Source of the DNA: Methanodesulfokora sp964525965
GTDB taxonomy: Archaea > Korarchaeota > Korarchaeia > Korarchaeales > Korarchaeaceae
Assembly: GCA_964525965.1 (NCBI GenBank)
Contig: CAZGKA010000079.1
Span: forward strand, 1-19,579
Length of the DNA stretch: 19,579 bases
Direction of reading: 5' to 3'
A program made the position numbers and the translations under genes. Positions 1 to 7,518 of the stretch are shown here, in pieces; position 1 is the stretch's first letter; each line of letters begins with the position of its first letter. The notes beneath the pieces are model-generated. The model made no database searches and had not been told where the DNA came from. It saw nothing but the letters and a program-made list of their open reading frames with translations.

Positions 1-887
1 CAGAGGAAGCGAAGGAGATTCCCAGCTTGGAGGAACATCCTCCCGAGAAAGTGCCTGTGAAGCATGAGGAGATATCAATCTCACATATTGAAGCACCACC
101 CTCTGGGATTCCTCCGCTCCCAGAAGCTGTCCTATCTGGAGAAGAAAGAAAGGAAGCTCCTCGCCCCTCTATGGTTGAGATAGGAGAGGAAAAGGTTGAG
201 GAGAGACCTACAACGGAAGAGAGGGAGGAAGCTAGAGAGGAGAAGGTAGCAGGTGTACCGTCGCTGGAGGAGTTCCATCCTTCTGAAGAGAAGCTCCCCA
301 GAATAGAAGCTGAGGTTCCTAGGCCGGAGACTAAAGAGGAGGTTCAAAGACCAGAGGTGCTACCTTCAGAGGAGAAAGCAGAAATCGAGGAGGAACTTCC
401 TCTCGAACGGATAGAGTTTGGCGCTCCGGAGGAAGAAGGATCCTTAGCGGAGGTGCTGGAGTTCCTGAAGAAGAGCGATGCTAGATTGAATGACCTCATG
501 GAGTCTGAGAGAAAGATGAGAGAGGAACTTAACCTCGATGAGCCGCTGTTTGAGCCACAACTGAAGAGAATCTCCGAGGCCATAGAATCTGTTAGGGCTA
601 ACTTAAGAGATGGAGACTTGAAAAGGGCCAGAGAGGAGCTTGACAAGATAAGCGAAAGCCTAGATGCCATAGAAACCAAGATGAAATCCGGATGGAGAGT
701 ATTGGTCAACAACTGGGACATAGTGGAGAAGAGGATAGACGTCATGCTAAGAGTTTGGGGAAGAGCTCCAGCAACAATGATAACAATGGTACCTCAGGAG
801 TTCAGAGTAATAGCCTTAAAGATATACATGAAAAGACATCCCGAGACAGAGTGGGAGCTAGTGGGAGATGAGCTGAGGAAAAAGTAG
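1..887 (+). CDS. Glu/Pro-rich coiled-coil protein, 5' partial
   Basis: I do not recognise this protein. The frame is open to the left edge of the window. The first possible start inside is a TTG at 27, but the codons before it (reading EEAKEIPS) continue the same Glu/Pro-rich composition, so the true start is probably upstream. The first ~135 visible residues are low-complexity Glu/Pro/Lys/Arg with imperfect repeats: PSLEEHPPEK near the edge resembles PSLEEFHPSEEK about 80 residues later. After that comes a more ordinary, mostly helical part with charged heptad-like stretches (KRISEAIESVRANL, REELDKISESLDAIETK). A C-terminal region with aromatic residues follows (WRVLVNNWDIVEKR, EFRVIALKIYMKRHPETEW). 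No transmembrane segment or catalytic motif is seen. It ends 5 bp before the stop of the convergent methyltransferase gene. A scaffold or adaptor role with a disordered tether is possible but is only inference. Confidence 0.75.
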   Translation, partial: EEAKEIPSLEEHPPEKVPVKHEEISISHIEAPPSGIPPLPEAVLSGEERKEAPRPSMVEIGEEKVEERPTTEEREEAREEKVAGVPSLEEFHPSEEKLPRIEAEVPRPETKEEVQRPEVLPSEEKAEIEEELPLERIEFGAPEEEGSLAEVLEFLKKSDARLNDLMESERKMREELNLDEPLFEPQLKRISEAIESVRANLRDGDLKRAREELDKISESLDAIETKMKSGWRVLVNNWDIVEKRIDVMLRVWGRAPATMITMVPQEFRVIALKIYMKRHPETEWELVGDELRKK

Positions 888-892
888 AAAGG

Positions 893-2071
893 CTAGCACT
901 CGACAGAGATGAGGAATCCCTTCAGATACCCGGTCCAAGGATGAAGCGGATCCACCGGGTGATCAGGAGATTGGCCGAGAACTCCTCCTAAAAACCTTAT
1001 TTTTCTTCCTAACTCCTCAGCACATTTTAACAGTATTTTCCTGAGGTCTCTCTTCGTTAAGAACATGCTACAGCTGCTGCTGAAGAGAAAACCAAGGTCT
1101 ATCACGCGGGACATGGCGGAACGGTTGATGCGAGTGTAGGTTCTATACCCCACCTTGTAGAGATCCCTGCTGGGGATCAGGGCCGGCGGATCCACAACGA
1201 TCAGGTCGTAAGTCCTTTTATCGCGCTCCAAGAATTCCCTAACCCTAGATCTCACGAACTCCACCTTGACACCGTTGAGCTCGGCGTTCCTCAGGGCCTC
1301 CTTCTGCGCGTATTCCGACTCATCCACCATCACAACTTTGGCGCCGTTGATCGCAGCGTGGAGGCCGAACCCTCCCGTGTAAGAGAAGAGGTCGAGGACC
1401 CTATCTCCGGTGGAGACGTACCTCTCTATGAGCTCTCTGTTGATTCTCTGATCTATAAAGAAGCCAGTCTTCTGTCCCTCTATGACATTTACGTGAAACA
1501 AGACGTTTCCCTCTTGTATCTGCGTTTCAGGATCTCCGTGGCCAGCGAGAATCCTTCTTTCCATGGGAAGCCCAACCTCTTTTCTTGTTCTAGTGTCGTT
1601 TCTTAGGAAGATCGCTCTAAGCTTCATAATCCTCATGAGGGAGGAGGCTATGGTCTCTATCCTTCTGTCGAAGCCTAGGGCAGTGCTGGTGATGACTCCC
1701 ACGTCGTTATACACATCTATTATGAGACCAGGCAGTCCGTCTGCTTCACTGTGAACTAACCTAAAGAAGTTCCCCAGCCCCATTTTCAGCCGGAGCTCAA
1801 GACAACGCTCCAGCTTCTCCCTCATATGCTCTGAGTCTATTCTCTCAGCTGGGTCGTTGGAGAGCACCCGGACACCCATGGCTCCGATGTCCTCAAAGAA
1901 TCCCTCGCCAAGCACCGCCCCCTCCTCATCCAACAGGACGACGACGTCCCCTGGGGCAACAGGTCCCCTGACCCTGGATATCCACTTCCTGTAGATGTTT
2001 CTCTCTCCCCTCCTTACCCTCCTCACTCCCTCATCCAACAAAACTACTTCTCCGCTTGGGATCCAGCTCAT
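893..2071 (-). CDS. RlmI-like class I SAM-dependent rRNA cytosine-C5 methyltransferase
   Basis: This 392-residue protein is a probable 23S rRNA m5C methyltransferase of the RlmI/COG1092 type. Residues ~1-75 look like the family's N-terminal PUA RNA-binding domain (GEGFFEDIGAMGVRVL). A central linker with the family motif EGQKTGFFIDQR (198-209) follows. The Rossmann methyltransferase domain shows the SAM loop DLFSYTGGFGLHA (227-239), the acidic end of strand 2 (VMVDES, ~247-252), motif IV VVDPP (292-296) and a catalytic-cysteine region SSSCSMFL with Cys334. Length is normal for the family. The ATG at 2071 is the only in-frame start after the prolidase stop, 12 bp upstream, so the two genes are probably co-transcribed. 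The exact target nucleotide cannot be deduced; PH1915 of Pyrococcus horikoshii is a studied archaeal relative. Confidence 0.9.
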   Translation of the reverse strand: MSWIPSGEVVLLDEGVRRVRRGERNIYRKWISRVRGPVAPGDVVVLLDEEGAVLGEGFFEDIGAMGVRVLSNDPAERIDSEHMREKLERCLELRLKMGLGNFFRLVHSEADGLPGLIIDVYNDVGVITSTALGFDRRIETIASSLMRIMKLRAIFLRNDTRTRKEVGLPMERRILAGHGDPETQIQEGNVLFHVNVIEGQKTGFFIDQRINRELIERYVSTGDRVLDLFSYTGGFGLHAAINGAKVVMVDESEYAQKEALRNAELNGVKVEFVRSRVREFLERDKRTYDLIVVDPPALIPSRDLYKVGYRTYTRINRSAMSRVIDLGFLFSSSCSMFLTKRDLRKILLKCAEELGRKIRFLGGVLGQSPDHPVDPLHPWTGYLKGFLISVEC

Positions 2072-2083
2072 GGAGAACCCTTT

Positions 2084-3214
2084 TCACATGTCCTTAAATC
2101 GAATGAATTTACCCAGCTTTTCGGTCAGAACCTCCTTACCTCTCCTTCTCACGACCACGGTATCCTCTATCCTGACTCCGCCCCATTTCTTTATGTAAAC
2201 CCCCGGCTCAACGGTCACCACATATCCCTCCTCAAGCCTCTCGTCCGACCCGATGATGAGCCTGGGCGGCTCATGGACGTTGAGACCCACCCCATGCCCC
2301 AAGGTGTGCACGTAATAATCGAGCAGCCCTTTCTCATTTAGAACTCTTCTGGCGGTCTCGTCCGGGAGTCCACAGCACACCCCGGAACCGATCTTCTCCA
2401 TGGCCGACCTCTGCGCCTCAAACACGGCGCTCCAGACCTTCTCGACCTTAGAATTCGGTTCACCGAAGACAAAGGTTCTCGTCATGTCGCTGGCGTACCC
2501 CTCGAACTTAGCTCCAAAGTCTATGAGCACGAGATCATCTCTCCTCAGTTTCCTAGGTCGAGGGACGTGGTGAGCGTTGAAGGAGTTCTCCCCGAAGCAC
2601 ACTATGGTCGGAAAACTCGATCCATCTCCTCCTCTAAGCCTGAACTCGTACTCAAACCTGCTGGCGACTTCTATCTCGGTGAGACCTTCCCTAAGCTCCG
2701 GGACAACTTCGTAGAAAACCTCTATGGAAATCTCAGCGCTTCTGCGCATGATTTCTATTTCCTTCTCATCCTTGGTCTTTCTGAGGTTCAGGATCCTTTT
2801 ACCGACGTCCCTGATGCTGATCCTCCTGCCTGACTTCTCCACGCGCCTTCTCACTTTGGCCCTGAGATCCCCTGGTCCATCCATGCCGACGCACCTGGCC
2901 CTCATCTCGGAGATTAGATCTCCGATGACCTCGTGAATTCTCTTAAGATCTCTCTTTCCGTTCAGTCCTATCTCTGGCTTCACGACCACAACGTCTAAGG
3001 GACTCTCCTCCTCAGCAAGCACGTCCCCGAAGGCATACTTAGCTATAAGAAAGGGTTCTTGATCTCTCGGAATCACGAGAGCGAGAGCGTTCTCCGTCCC
3101 GGAGAGATATCTCATGTCCTCAGGTTCTGTAACTATGATGAGGTCGATCCCCCTGCAGCTCTCCACGAGCGAGGAGATCCTCCTCAGGTAGTCCCCTTTC
3201 TCGACGTTTGGCAT
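2084..3214 (-). CDS. pepQ: Xaa-Pro dipeptidase/aminopeptidase (M24B, prolidase)
   Basis: A 376-residue metallopeptidase with the pita-bread fold that cleaves X-Pro bonds in the cytoplasm, usually as a late step of peptide recycling. The N-terminal creatinase-like domain covers ~1-145. The catalytic domain contains all five dimetal ligands in order: Asp232 and Asp243 (in DFGAKFEGYASDMTRTF), His307 (HTLGHGVG), Glu336 (TVEPGVY) and Glu350 (VRIEDT). The substrate-binding His314 (NVHEPP) is also present. Length matches archaeal prolidases. The ATG at 3214 lies about 35 nt below a TATA-like TTTAAT on the minus strand and lacks a good Shine-Dalgarno site, so the mRNA is probably nearly leaderless. 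The rRNA methyltransferase gene follows after 12 bp. Prolidase versus aminopeptidase P specificity cannot be settled from sequence. Confidence 0.93.
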   Translation of the reverse strand: MPNVEKGDYLRRISSLVESCRGIDLIIVTEPEDMRYLSGTENALALVIPRDQEPFLIAKYAFGDVLAEEESPLDVVVVKPEIGLNGKRDLKRIHEVIGDLISEMRARCVGMDGPGDLRAKVRRRVEKSGRRISIRDVGKRILNLRKTKDEKEIEIMRRSAEISIEVFYEVVPELREGLTEIEVASRFEYEFRLRGGDGSSFPTIVCFGENSFNAHHVPRPRKLRRDDLVLIDFGAKFEGYASDMTRTFVFGEPNSKVEKVWSAVFEAQRSAMEKIGSGVCCGLPDETARRVLNEKGLLDYYVHTLGHGVGLNVHEPPRLIIGSDERLEEGYVVTVEPGVYIKKWGGVRIEDTVVVRRRGKEVLTEKLGKFIRFKDM

Positions 3215-3239
3215 GAACGATCCCAGCTTCTAACCAGGG

Positions 3240-3256
3240 GGAAACAATTAAATCTT
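3240..3256. promoter_or_regulatory. Divergent TATA-like promoter region
   Basis: The AT-rich stretch CAATTAAATC sits between divergent starts. Read on the minus strand it gives GATTTAATTG about 31-36 nt above the prolidase ATG. Read on the plus strand it lies ~25-30 nt above the likely start of ferredoxin transcription. Assignment rests on archaeal TATA spacing only. Confidence 0.5.
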
Positions 3257-3292
3257 TGAACTTTGAGGAAAGTCGCGGTGAACCTCGTGGTG

Positions 3293-3505
3293 ATGAAGAT
3301 AAACTTCTCTCTGGAGATCTACATAGACCACGATAAGTGTATAGGATGTGGAACCTGTGAGAAGGTCTGCCCCTCGAAGTTGTACTATCTGAAGGACAGA
3401 AAAGCGCACTTAGTTGAAAATTACAGGGATAACTGCTTCATATGTCATGCTTGTTCGGTCTCCTGTCCCGTGGGCGCCATAGTGGTCGAAGAGGACGTCA
3501 GATGA
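3293..3505 (+). CDS. Small 2[4Fe-4S] ferredoxin-like protein
   Basis: A 70-residue soluble electron carrier with two complete four-cysteine cluster motifs: CIGCGTCEKVCP (Cys16, 19, 22, 26) and CFICHACSVSCP (Cys48, 51, 54, 58), each closing with Cys-Pro as in bacterial-type dicluster ferredoxins. It is short and has no fused domain. In-frame starts exist upstream (TTG 3263, GTG 3278, 3287, 3290). I prefer ATG 3293, though a GGTGA at 3277-3281 would suit GTG 3287 or 3290 as well, so the first residues are uncertain. The TIP49-type ATPase gene lies 44 bp downstream on the same strand. No redox enzyme is adjacent, so its partner is unknown. Confidence 0.88.
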   Translation: MKINFSLEIYIDHDKCIGCGTCEKVCPSKLYYLKDRKAHLVENYRDNCFICHACSVSCPVGAIVVEEDVR

Positions 3506-3516
3506 GTGAGGCCTCC

Positions 3517-3542
3517 CACCCTCCTCTCCGAGACGGGGGGTG
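3517..3542 (+). promoter_or_regulatory. Hairpin enclosing the ribosome-binding site of the TIP49-type ATPase gene
   Basis: CACCCTCC (3517-3524) pairs with GGGGGGTG (3535-3542) over 8 bp, with one T-G pair. An inner TCT/AGA extension closes the loop. The 3' arm is also the best Shine-Dalgarno match, ending 7 nt before the ATG at 3550. No T-tract follows, so this is not an intrinsic terminator. Folding would hide the ribosome-binding site; that function is inferred. Confidence 0.5.
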
Positions 3543-3549
3543 TTAGGTT

Positions 3550-4917
3550 ATGGTCGAGATACGCGAGATCGCTGAGGAGGCATCTAGGAGGTTGGAGAGG
3601 GTTGGGGCCCACAGTCATATAAGGGGCTTAGGTGTGGATGACAATCTCGTTGCCAAGCCCGTGGCGGACGGCATGGTGGGCCAGACCAGGGCCAGAGAAG
3701 CAGCATATCTGGTAGTCAAGATGGCCAAGGAAGGCAAGCTTAGCGGCAAGGGCGTTCTTTTGGCAGGCCCTCCTGGCACGGGTAAGACAGCAATAGCCGT
3801 CGGAATAGCCAAGGAGCTTGGGGAGGATGTCCCGTTCATAGTCCTCTCTGGTTCCGAGATATACAGCGCTGAGAGAAGAAAGACTGACGTTCTCATGGAG
3901 GCCATAAGGAAGGCCATAGGAGTCAGGTTCAGGGAGATCAGAAAGGTCTACGAGGGAGAGGTCACAAGCTTAGACGTGAGATATGAACCTCACCCCTTCA
4001 ATCCCTACTACCAGGTTCCAAGTGGAGCGAAGCTTACCCTCGAGACGACGAGTGAATCTAAGAAGCTAGAGGTCGGCAGAGGGGTCGCCACACAGATGGT
4101 GGAACTTGGGGTCAGGGAGGGGGACGTCATACAGATAGATGCCGAGACCGGAAAGGTCGTCAAGTTAGGAAGATCTAAGGAAGCGAAGAGCTCGTTTGAA
4201 ATAGAGACAGAAAAAGTTGTTCCTAAGCCTGTTGGAGAGGTCGTCAAGGAGAGGGAGTTTGTCTACACCTTGACCCTCTACGAACTTGACGAGATATTTG
4301 CGAAGAGGAGCGGAGGAGGAATAGTATCCCTCCTGTTCGGGCCGCCGACAGGCAGAGAGATAAGTTCCGAGGTCAGAGCGGCAGTCGACTCTCAGGTAAG
4401 CGAATGGGTGAAGGAGGGCAAGGTGGAGATACTTCCGGGGGTTCTCTTCATAGATGACGTTCACATGATGGACATCGAGGCCCTGAGCTTCTTGGCCAGG
4501 GCCATGGAAGGGGAGCTCGTTCCGATAATAGTGATGGCCACAAACAGAGGGGTCACAAACATAAGGGGAACAGATGTCAGGGCACCGTTCGGACTTCCTC
4601 TCGATCTGCTGGACCGTCTGGTGATAATAACGACTCAAAAGTATTCCAAAGATGAGATAAGGGAGATCCTGAAGATAAGATCCAAGGAGGAGAGGATAGA
4701 GGTAGAGGAGGAGGCCTACGACCTCCTCACCGAGATAGGGGAGAGAACCTCACTCAGACATGCCGTCCAGCTCCTCAGCATGGCTGGTGTCAGAGCGAGA
4801 AGTCTGTCCAAAGAGACGGTCGGCAGGGAAGATGTTGAGGAGGTAGCTAAACTCTTCAGCGACGTGAAAGAGGCCATGGAACACCTCAAGAACTATGAGA
4901 GAGACCTGCTAAGCTAG
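3550..4917 (+). CDS. TIP49/RuvB-like AAA+ ATPase
   Basis: A 455-residue archaeal homologue of eukaryotic RuvBL1/RuvBL2 (TIP49, reptin/pontin), hexameric AAA+ ATPases that in eukaryotes remodel chromatin and assemble large RNPs and kinases. Visible parts are Walker A GPPGTGKT (73-80), the RuvBL signature RKVYEGEVTSL (131-141), and an OB-like inserted domain II of about residues 135-240. Walker B is VLFIDDVHMMD (298-308), sensor 1 MATNRG with Asn332, an arginine-containing LDLLDRLVII (351-360), and sensor 2 TSLRHAVQLL with Arg403. Length and domain order match human RuvBL proteins nearly end to end. The Walker B acid usually written Glu (DEVH) is Asp303 here (DDVH). ATG 3550 has GGGGGGTG 7 nt upstream, inside a hairpin. 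Archaeal function is poorly known. Confidence 0.95.
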   Translation: MVEIREIAEEASRRLERVGAHSHIRGLGVDDNLVAKPVADGMVGQTRAREAAYLVVKMAKEGKLSGKGVLLAGPPGTGKTAIAVGIAKELGEDVPFIVLSGSEIYSAERRKTDVLMEAIRKAIGVRFREIRKVYEGEVTSLDVRYEPHPFNPYYQVPSGAKLTLETTSESKKLEVGRGVATQMVELGVREGDVIQIDAETGKVVKLGRSKEAKSSFEIETEKVVPKPVGEVVKEREFVYTLTLYELDEIFAKRSGGGIVSLLFGPPTGREISSEVRAAVDSQVSEWVKEGKVEILPGVLFIDDVHMMDIEALSFLARAMEGELVPIIVMATNRGVTNIRGTDVRAPFGLPLDLLDRLVIITTQKYSKDEIREILKIRSKEERIEVEEEAYDLLTEIGERTSLRHAVQLLSMAGVRARSLSKETVGREDVEEVAKLFSDVKEAMEHLKNYERDLLS

Positions 4918-4935
4918 CCCTCAACATCCTACTTT

Positions 4936-4946
4936 CTCACTTTTTA
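4936..4946 (+). terminator. T-rich end after the ATPase gene
   Basis: The stretch TCTCACTTTTT lies 20-28 nt after the TIP49 stop and runs into the stop codon of the convergent Usp gene. Archaeal termination commonly uses T-runs without a hairpin. Weak but reasonable. Confidence 0.35.
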
Positions 4947-5372
4947 GGTCTCGTCAACCAGTATCGTGACGACTGGCTTCCTGGTCGAACATGCGACCCT
5001 GCTGGAGATGCTCCTTCTGAACACCCGATCTATGAGGCCCTTTCGGCTTCTCTTCAACATCAGTATCAGATCATAGTTACCCTCCTCCGCCTCGCTGACG
5101 ATGGCCTCCGCCACGTCTCTGGCGATCCCAACCTTCTTCTCCACCTTAAGCCCTTTGGCCGACAGGGTCTCACAGATGGATTCCAAAAGCTTTTCTTTCT
5201 CCTTTATCAGATAGGAGAAGTCCTCTTTGTCCAGAGGAGTGGTTTCCGGCGCCGTTATCACATGAAAAATTGTTATCTTATCGTCAGGCAGGACGAGAGA
5301 TCCTATCAAGGAGAAAAGAGTTTCGGGATCTCGAACCCTATTCCCCACAGGGAGAAGTATCTTGCGCGGCAT
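4944..5372 (-). CDS. UspA-type universal stress protein (degenerate nucleotide loop)
   Basis: A 142-residue single-domain protein with the Usp fold. It starts with the typical strand KILLPVGNR (4-12), has a second strand ITIFHVITAP (33-42), a central helix EKEKLLESICETLSAKGLKVEKK, then VAEAIVSEAEEGNYDLILMLKRSR and a final strand PVVTILVDE. ATP-binding Usp proteins carry G-x2-G-x9-G-[ST] before the last strand. Here the matching stretch (KRSRKGLIDRVFRRSISSR) has lost the second and third glycines, so it is probably of the non-ATP-binding class. Its ATG is 3 bp after the stop of the RAM-domain gene, so the pair should be co-transcribed. The nearby permease carries a related domain at its C-terminus, which suggests a shared response to amino-acid state (inference). 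Confidence 0.85.
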   Translation of the reverse strand: MPRKILLPVGNRVRDPETLFSLIGSLVLPDDKITIFHVITAPETTPLDKEDFSYLIKEKEKLLESICETLSAKGLKVEKKVGIARDVAEAIVSEAEEGNYDLILMLKRSRKGLIDRVFRRSISSRVACSTRKPVVTILVDET

Positions 5373-5375
5373 ACG

Positions 5376-5636
5376 TCAATCCTCTACTTCTTTACCTTCT
5401 CGTTTGGCCACGTGGAGTATTACCACGGTGTTAGTTCCCTTGATCCCCTCTATCCTGAGCATTTTGTTCTTTATGAACTCCCTCAGATCTTTCTGGTTCT
5501 TGCTTCTCACGATGGCCACCACGTCGTAATCGCCAGTGACCTCGTAGAGGTCCACAACTTCCTCCATTCTCTTCAACTTGTTGACCACGGAATCTAGGGA
5601 TCTGGACTCAGTATATATGTTGATTATCGTGTACAT
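5376..5636 (-). CDS. Stand-alone RAM (Lrp/AsnC ligand-binding) domain protein
   Basis: An 86-residue protein made only of the RAM domain (regulation of amino-acid metabolism) of Lrp/AsnC regulators, without the DNA-binding part. Seen are the first strand MYTIINIYTE, the helix LDSVVNKLKRMEEV, the signature VVDLYEVTGDYDVVAIVRSKN (a GDYD turn that helps form the effector pocket) and the last strand NTVVILHVAKRE. Such proteins bind amino acids and form dimers or octamers, and may assemble with full-length Lrp proteins. The start is supported by GAGGTGA 9 nt upstream and by TATA box TTTATAAGG overlapping the permease stop codon. UspA follows after 3 bp, and a full-length Lrp and a permease lie just upstream, which points to an amino-acid-sensing role. 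Confidence 0.9.
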   Translation of the reverse strand: MYTIINIYTESRSLDSVVNKLKRMEEVVDLYEVTGDYDVVAIVRSKNQKDLREFIKNKMLRIEGIKGTNTVVILHVAKREGKEVED

Positions 5637-5644
5637 CGTGGGAG

Positions 5645-5680
5645 GTCACCTCGACAACTGGCTTCTCCCAACCTTATAAA
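5645..5680 (-). promoter_or_regulatory. Promoter and ribosome-binding site of the RAM-usp pair
   Basis: On the minus strand GTTTATAAGG (5671-5680), a near-consensus archaeal TATA box, overlaps the last codons of the permease gene. About 26 nt below it is the likely transcription start, and GAGGTGA (5645-5651) precedes the ATG at 5636. The Shine-Dalgarno site is part of a small palindrome, GAGGT-G-ACCTC. The pair can therefore be expressed apart from the permease. Confidence 0.65.
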
Positions 5681-7518
5681 CTCAACATTATGACCATCCC
5701 GGGGTACCTCTCGGACAGCCGCTCGGGAAGCCTTCTCCCGGAGAGATCGTGCCTCTTCTTTCTGACCATTATTATGATGTGATCGTAATCCTTCACCGGG
5801 ATGCGTTCATCTAGGTCGCTTATGTCCGGAAGCAGTACTATCGTTGAGCTTACCTCATATCCCTTTCTCCTGAGGGAGCTTTCCAGGATTTCAACCTCTC
5901 TCCTGTAGTACTCCCTCAAGGAATCGATCTCCTCCATGTCCAGACCCCTAGTTATAACTGGCACTACGAGCCTGAGGCTGAACCTCTTATCCAGCCTGCT
6001 GAGCGCCTCCTCCACAGCGTCGATCGGCTCGTCAGTTGGCACTATGACAAGGGATCTTATCATGTAGCTTCCGGGAGCTACCATCCCCTTGCCGAGCGCC
6101 GCCATGACGGGTAAACCTATCTTCTTCCTGTAGGTCACATAGAGAGCCACTCCGAGGAGCACCCACAGGGATCCATAGACTCTAGCTTCCCAGTTCATCA
6201 GCACCACGAGGATCCACATAACGAAGACTATCGAAGCACCGATCAGCCCAACGACAGGAAGCTCTTTGTCTCCGATTCTTATATTTCCTGGGGCTTTCCA
6301 TGGACGATAGACTTCCCTTTCCTCATTTCTGAGCTTTATCAATGCCAGGTTAACTATGACGTAGGAGAGCAGTGCCCCGAACGCGTACATACCAGCAATC
6401 TGCTCTATCCCTCCTATCAAGGTCATCAGGGCCCCCGTGATCCCGAAGACTAAGATCGTCCTGGTCGGCGTGCGATATCTGTGATGAACGCTGTGGAACC
6501 AGGTAGGCAGGAGCCTGAACTTACCCATCGAGAAAACGACCCTGGACACGCCCACAACCCCGGTGTTGGCTGATGCCAACGTAATTATGAAGCCTACGAA
6601 GCTGACCAATGGGGTGAGCACGTAGCTAACGTACGGCATCTCTCTGGCTATCTCAACCAGAGGTCTATCTGTGTGCTGCACTAAGGTCCTCCAGTCCATC
6701 ATCCCGGTCGCTAGTACGGAGAACCCTATCACAAATACTATCACGGCCAGCACAGACATCTTGGTGGCCTTGGGTATCCATTTGTAGGGCCTTCTCGTCT
6801 CCTCAGCAGCCTGAGCTATTGACTCGATCCCTATGAAGGACATCATGGCTATGGTTATTCCGTAGATGAAGTTCTGGATCTTTATGCTGGTCGGCAGCAC
6901 GTACTCAACGTTCAAAGGAGCGGGATTGCCAGGATTGGAGAGCTGACCCAGAAACAGCCAGAGCTTAAACGCCAAGAGGAATCCTATTACCAACATGGTG
7001 GCCTTTACGAGAATGCTGGGGATTATCAGAGATTCATTCAGGGCACTGCTTTCCCTTATCCCAACCAGATTTATGACAACTAGAAAGAGAACTAGGATTA
7101 AAGCGACAAGCGAGGTCATGCTTAACTGAAAGGGACCTAAGAGAACTGTTCTGTTGAGCTCGGGCACGAAGAAAGATAGATATCCGACCGAAGCAATGGA
7201 GAAGAGGGCTATATCGACTGTGTAGCTGAAAAGGAGGGACCATCCTGCCACAAAACCGACCAGATCATTGAAGCTCTTCATCGAGTAGACCTGGGCACCT
7301 CCGGCATAGGGATAGGTTGAGGCGAGCTCAGCGTAGGCGAGCCCGGTCATTATATAGGCTATTGCGGCTATGGCGAATGCTAGAGGGGCCGCTCCTGCCG
7401 CGTAAAGCGCTACCACGCCTATAGCTATGTACACATCTGCTCCTACATCTGCATAACCTATGGCGAAGGAGCCAAACCACCCTATCTCTCTCTTGAGGGC
7501 GACGCTCTTCTCTTCCAG
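5674..7518 (-). CDS. APC-family amino-acid permease with C-terminal Usp-like domain, probable CTG start
   Basis: A membrane transporter of the amino acid-polyamine-organocation superfamily, probably ~614 residues with about 12 helices. From the CTG at 7518 it reads EEKSVALKREIGWFG, then GYADVGADVYIAIG, the conserved TM1 with its unwound substrate-binding centre. The next usable start is the GTG at 7434, in the middle of TM1, and would delete half of it. No ATG, GTG or TTG occurs between that codon and the upstream in-frame stop at 7525-7527. GAGGTGA lies 6 nt before the CTG. Further features are GLAYAELASTYPYAGGAQVYS, MSFIGIESIAQAAEETRRPYKWIPKA and SANTGVVGVSRVVFSMGK. After the last helix, ~150 residues form a soluble domain (RSLVIVPTDEPIDAVEEAL to YDHIIIMVRKKRHD) like Usp tails of other prokaryotic APC permeases. 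The Lrp gene lies 33 bp upstream. The substrate is not deducible. Confidence 0.88.
   Translation of the reverse strand: MEEKSVALKREIGWFGSFAIGYADVGADVYIAIGVVALYAAGAAPLAFAIAAIAYIMTGLAYAELASTYPYAGGAQVYSMKSFNDLVGFVAGWSLLFSYTVDIALFSIASVGYLSFFVPELNRTVLLGPFQLSMTSLVALILVLFLVVINLVGIRESSALNESLIIPSILVKATMLVIGFLLAFKLWLFLGQLSNPGNPAPLNVEYVLPTSIKIQNFIYGITIAMMSFIGIESIAQAAEETRRPYKWIPKATKMSVLAVIVFVIGFSVLATGMMDWRTLVQHTDRPLVEIAREMPYVSYVLTPLVSFVGFIITLASANTGVVGVSRVVFSMGKFRLLPTWFHSVHHRYRTPTRTILVFGITGALMTLIGGIEQIAGMYAFGALLSYVIVNLALIKLRNEEREVYRPWKAPGNIRIGDKELPVVGLIGASIVFVMWILVVLMNWEARVYGSLWVLLGVALYVTYRKKIGLPVMAALGKGMVAPGSYMIRSLVIVPTDEPIDAVEEALSRLDKRFSLRLVVPVITRGLDMEEIDSLREYYRREVEILESSLRRKGYEVSSTIVLLPDISDLDERIPVKDYDHIIIMVRKKRHDLSGRRLPERLSERYPGMVIMLSL

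Noticed and set aside
1358..1754. Plus-strand open frames inside the methyltransferase gene
   Set aside because: They lie wholly opposite a gene with all family motifs, have no promoter or ribosome-binding site, and give Ser/Leu-rich products typical of antisense reading.
3517..3542. Intrinsic terminator between ferredoxin and ATPase genes
   Set aside because: The stem is strong but is followed by GTTAGGTT with no T-run, and its 3' arm is the ribosome-binding site of the next gene.
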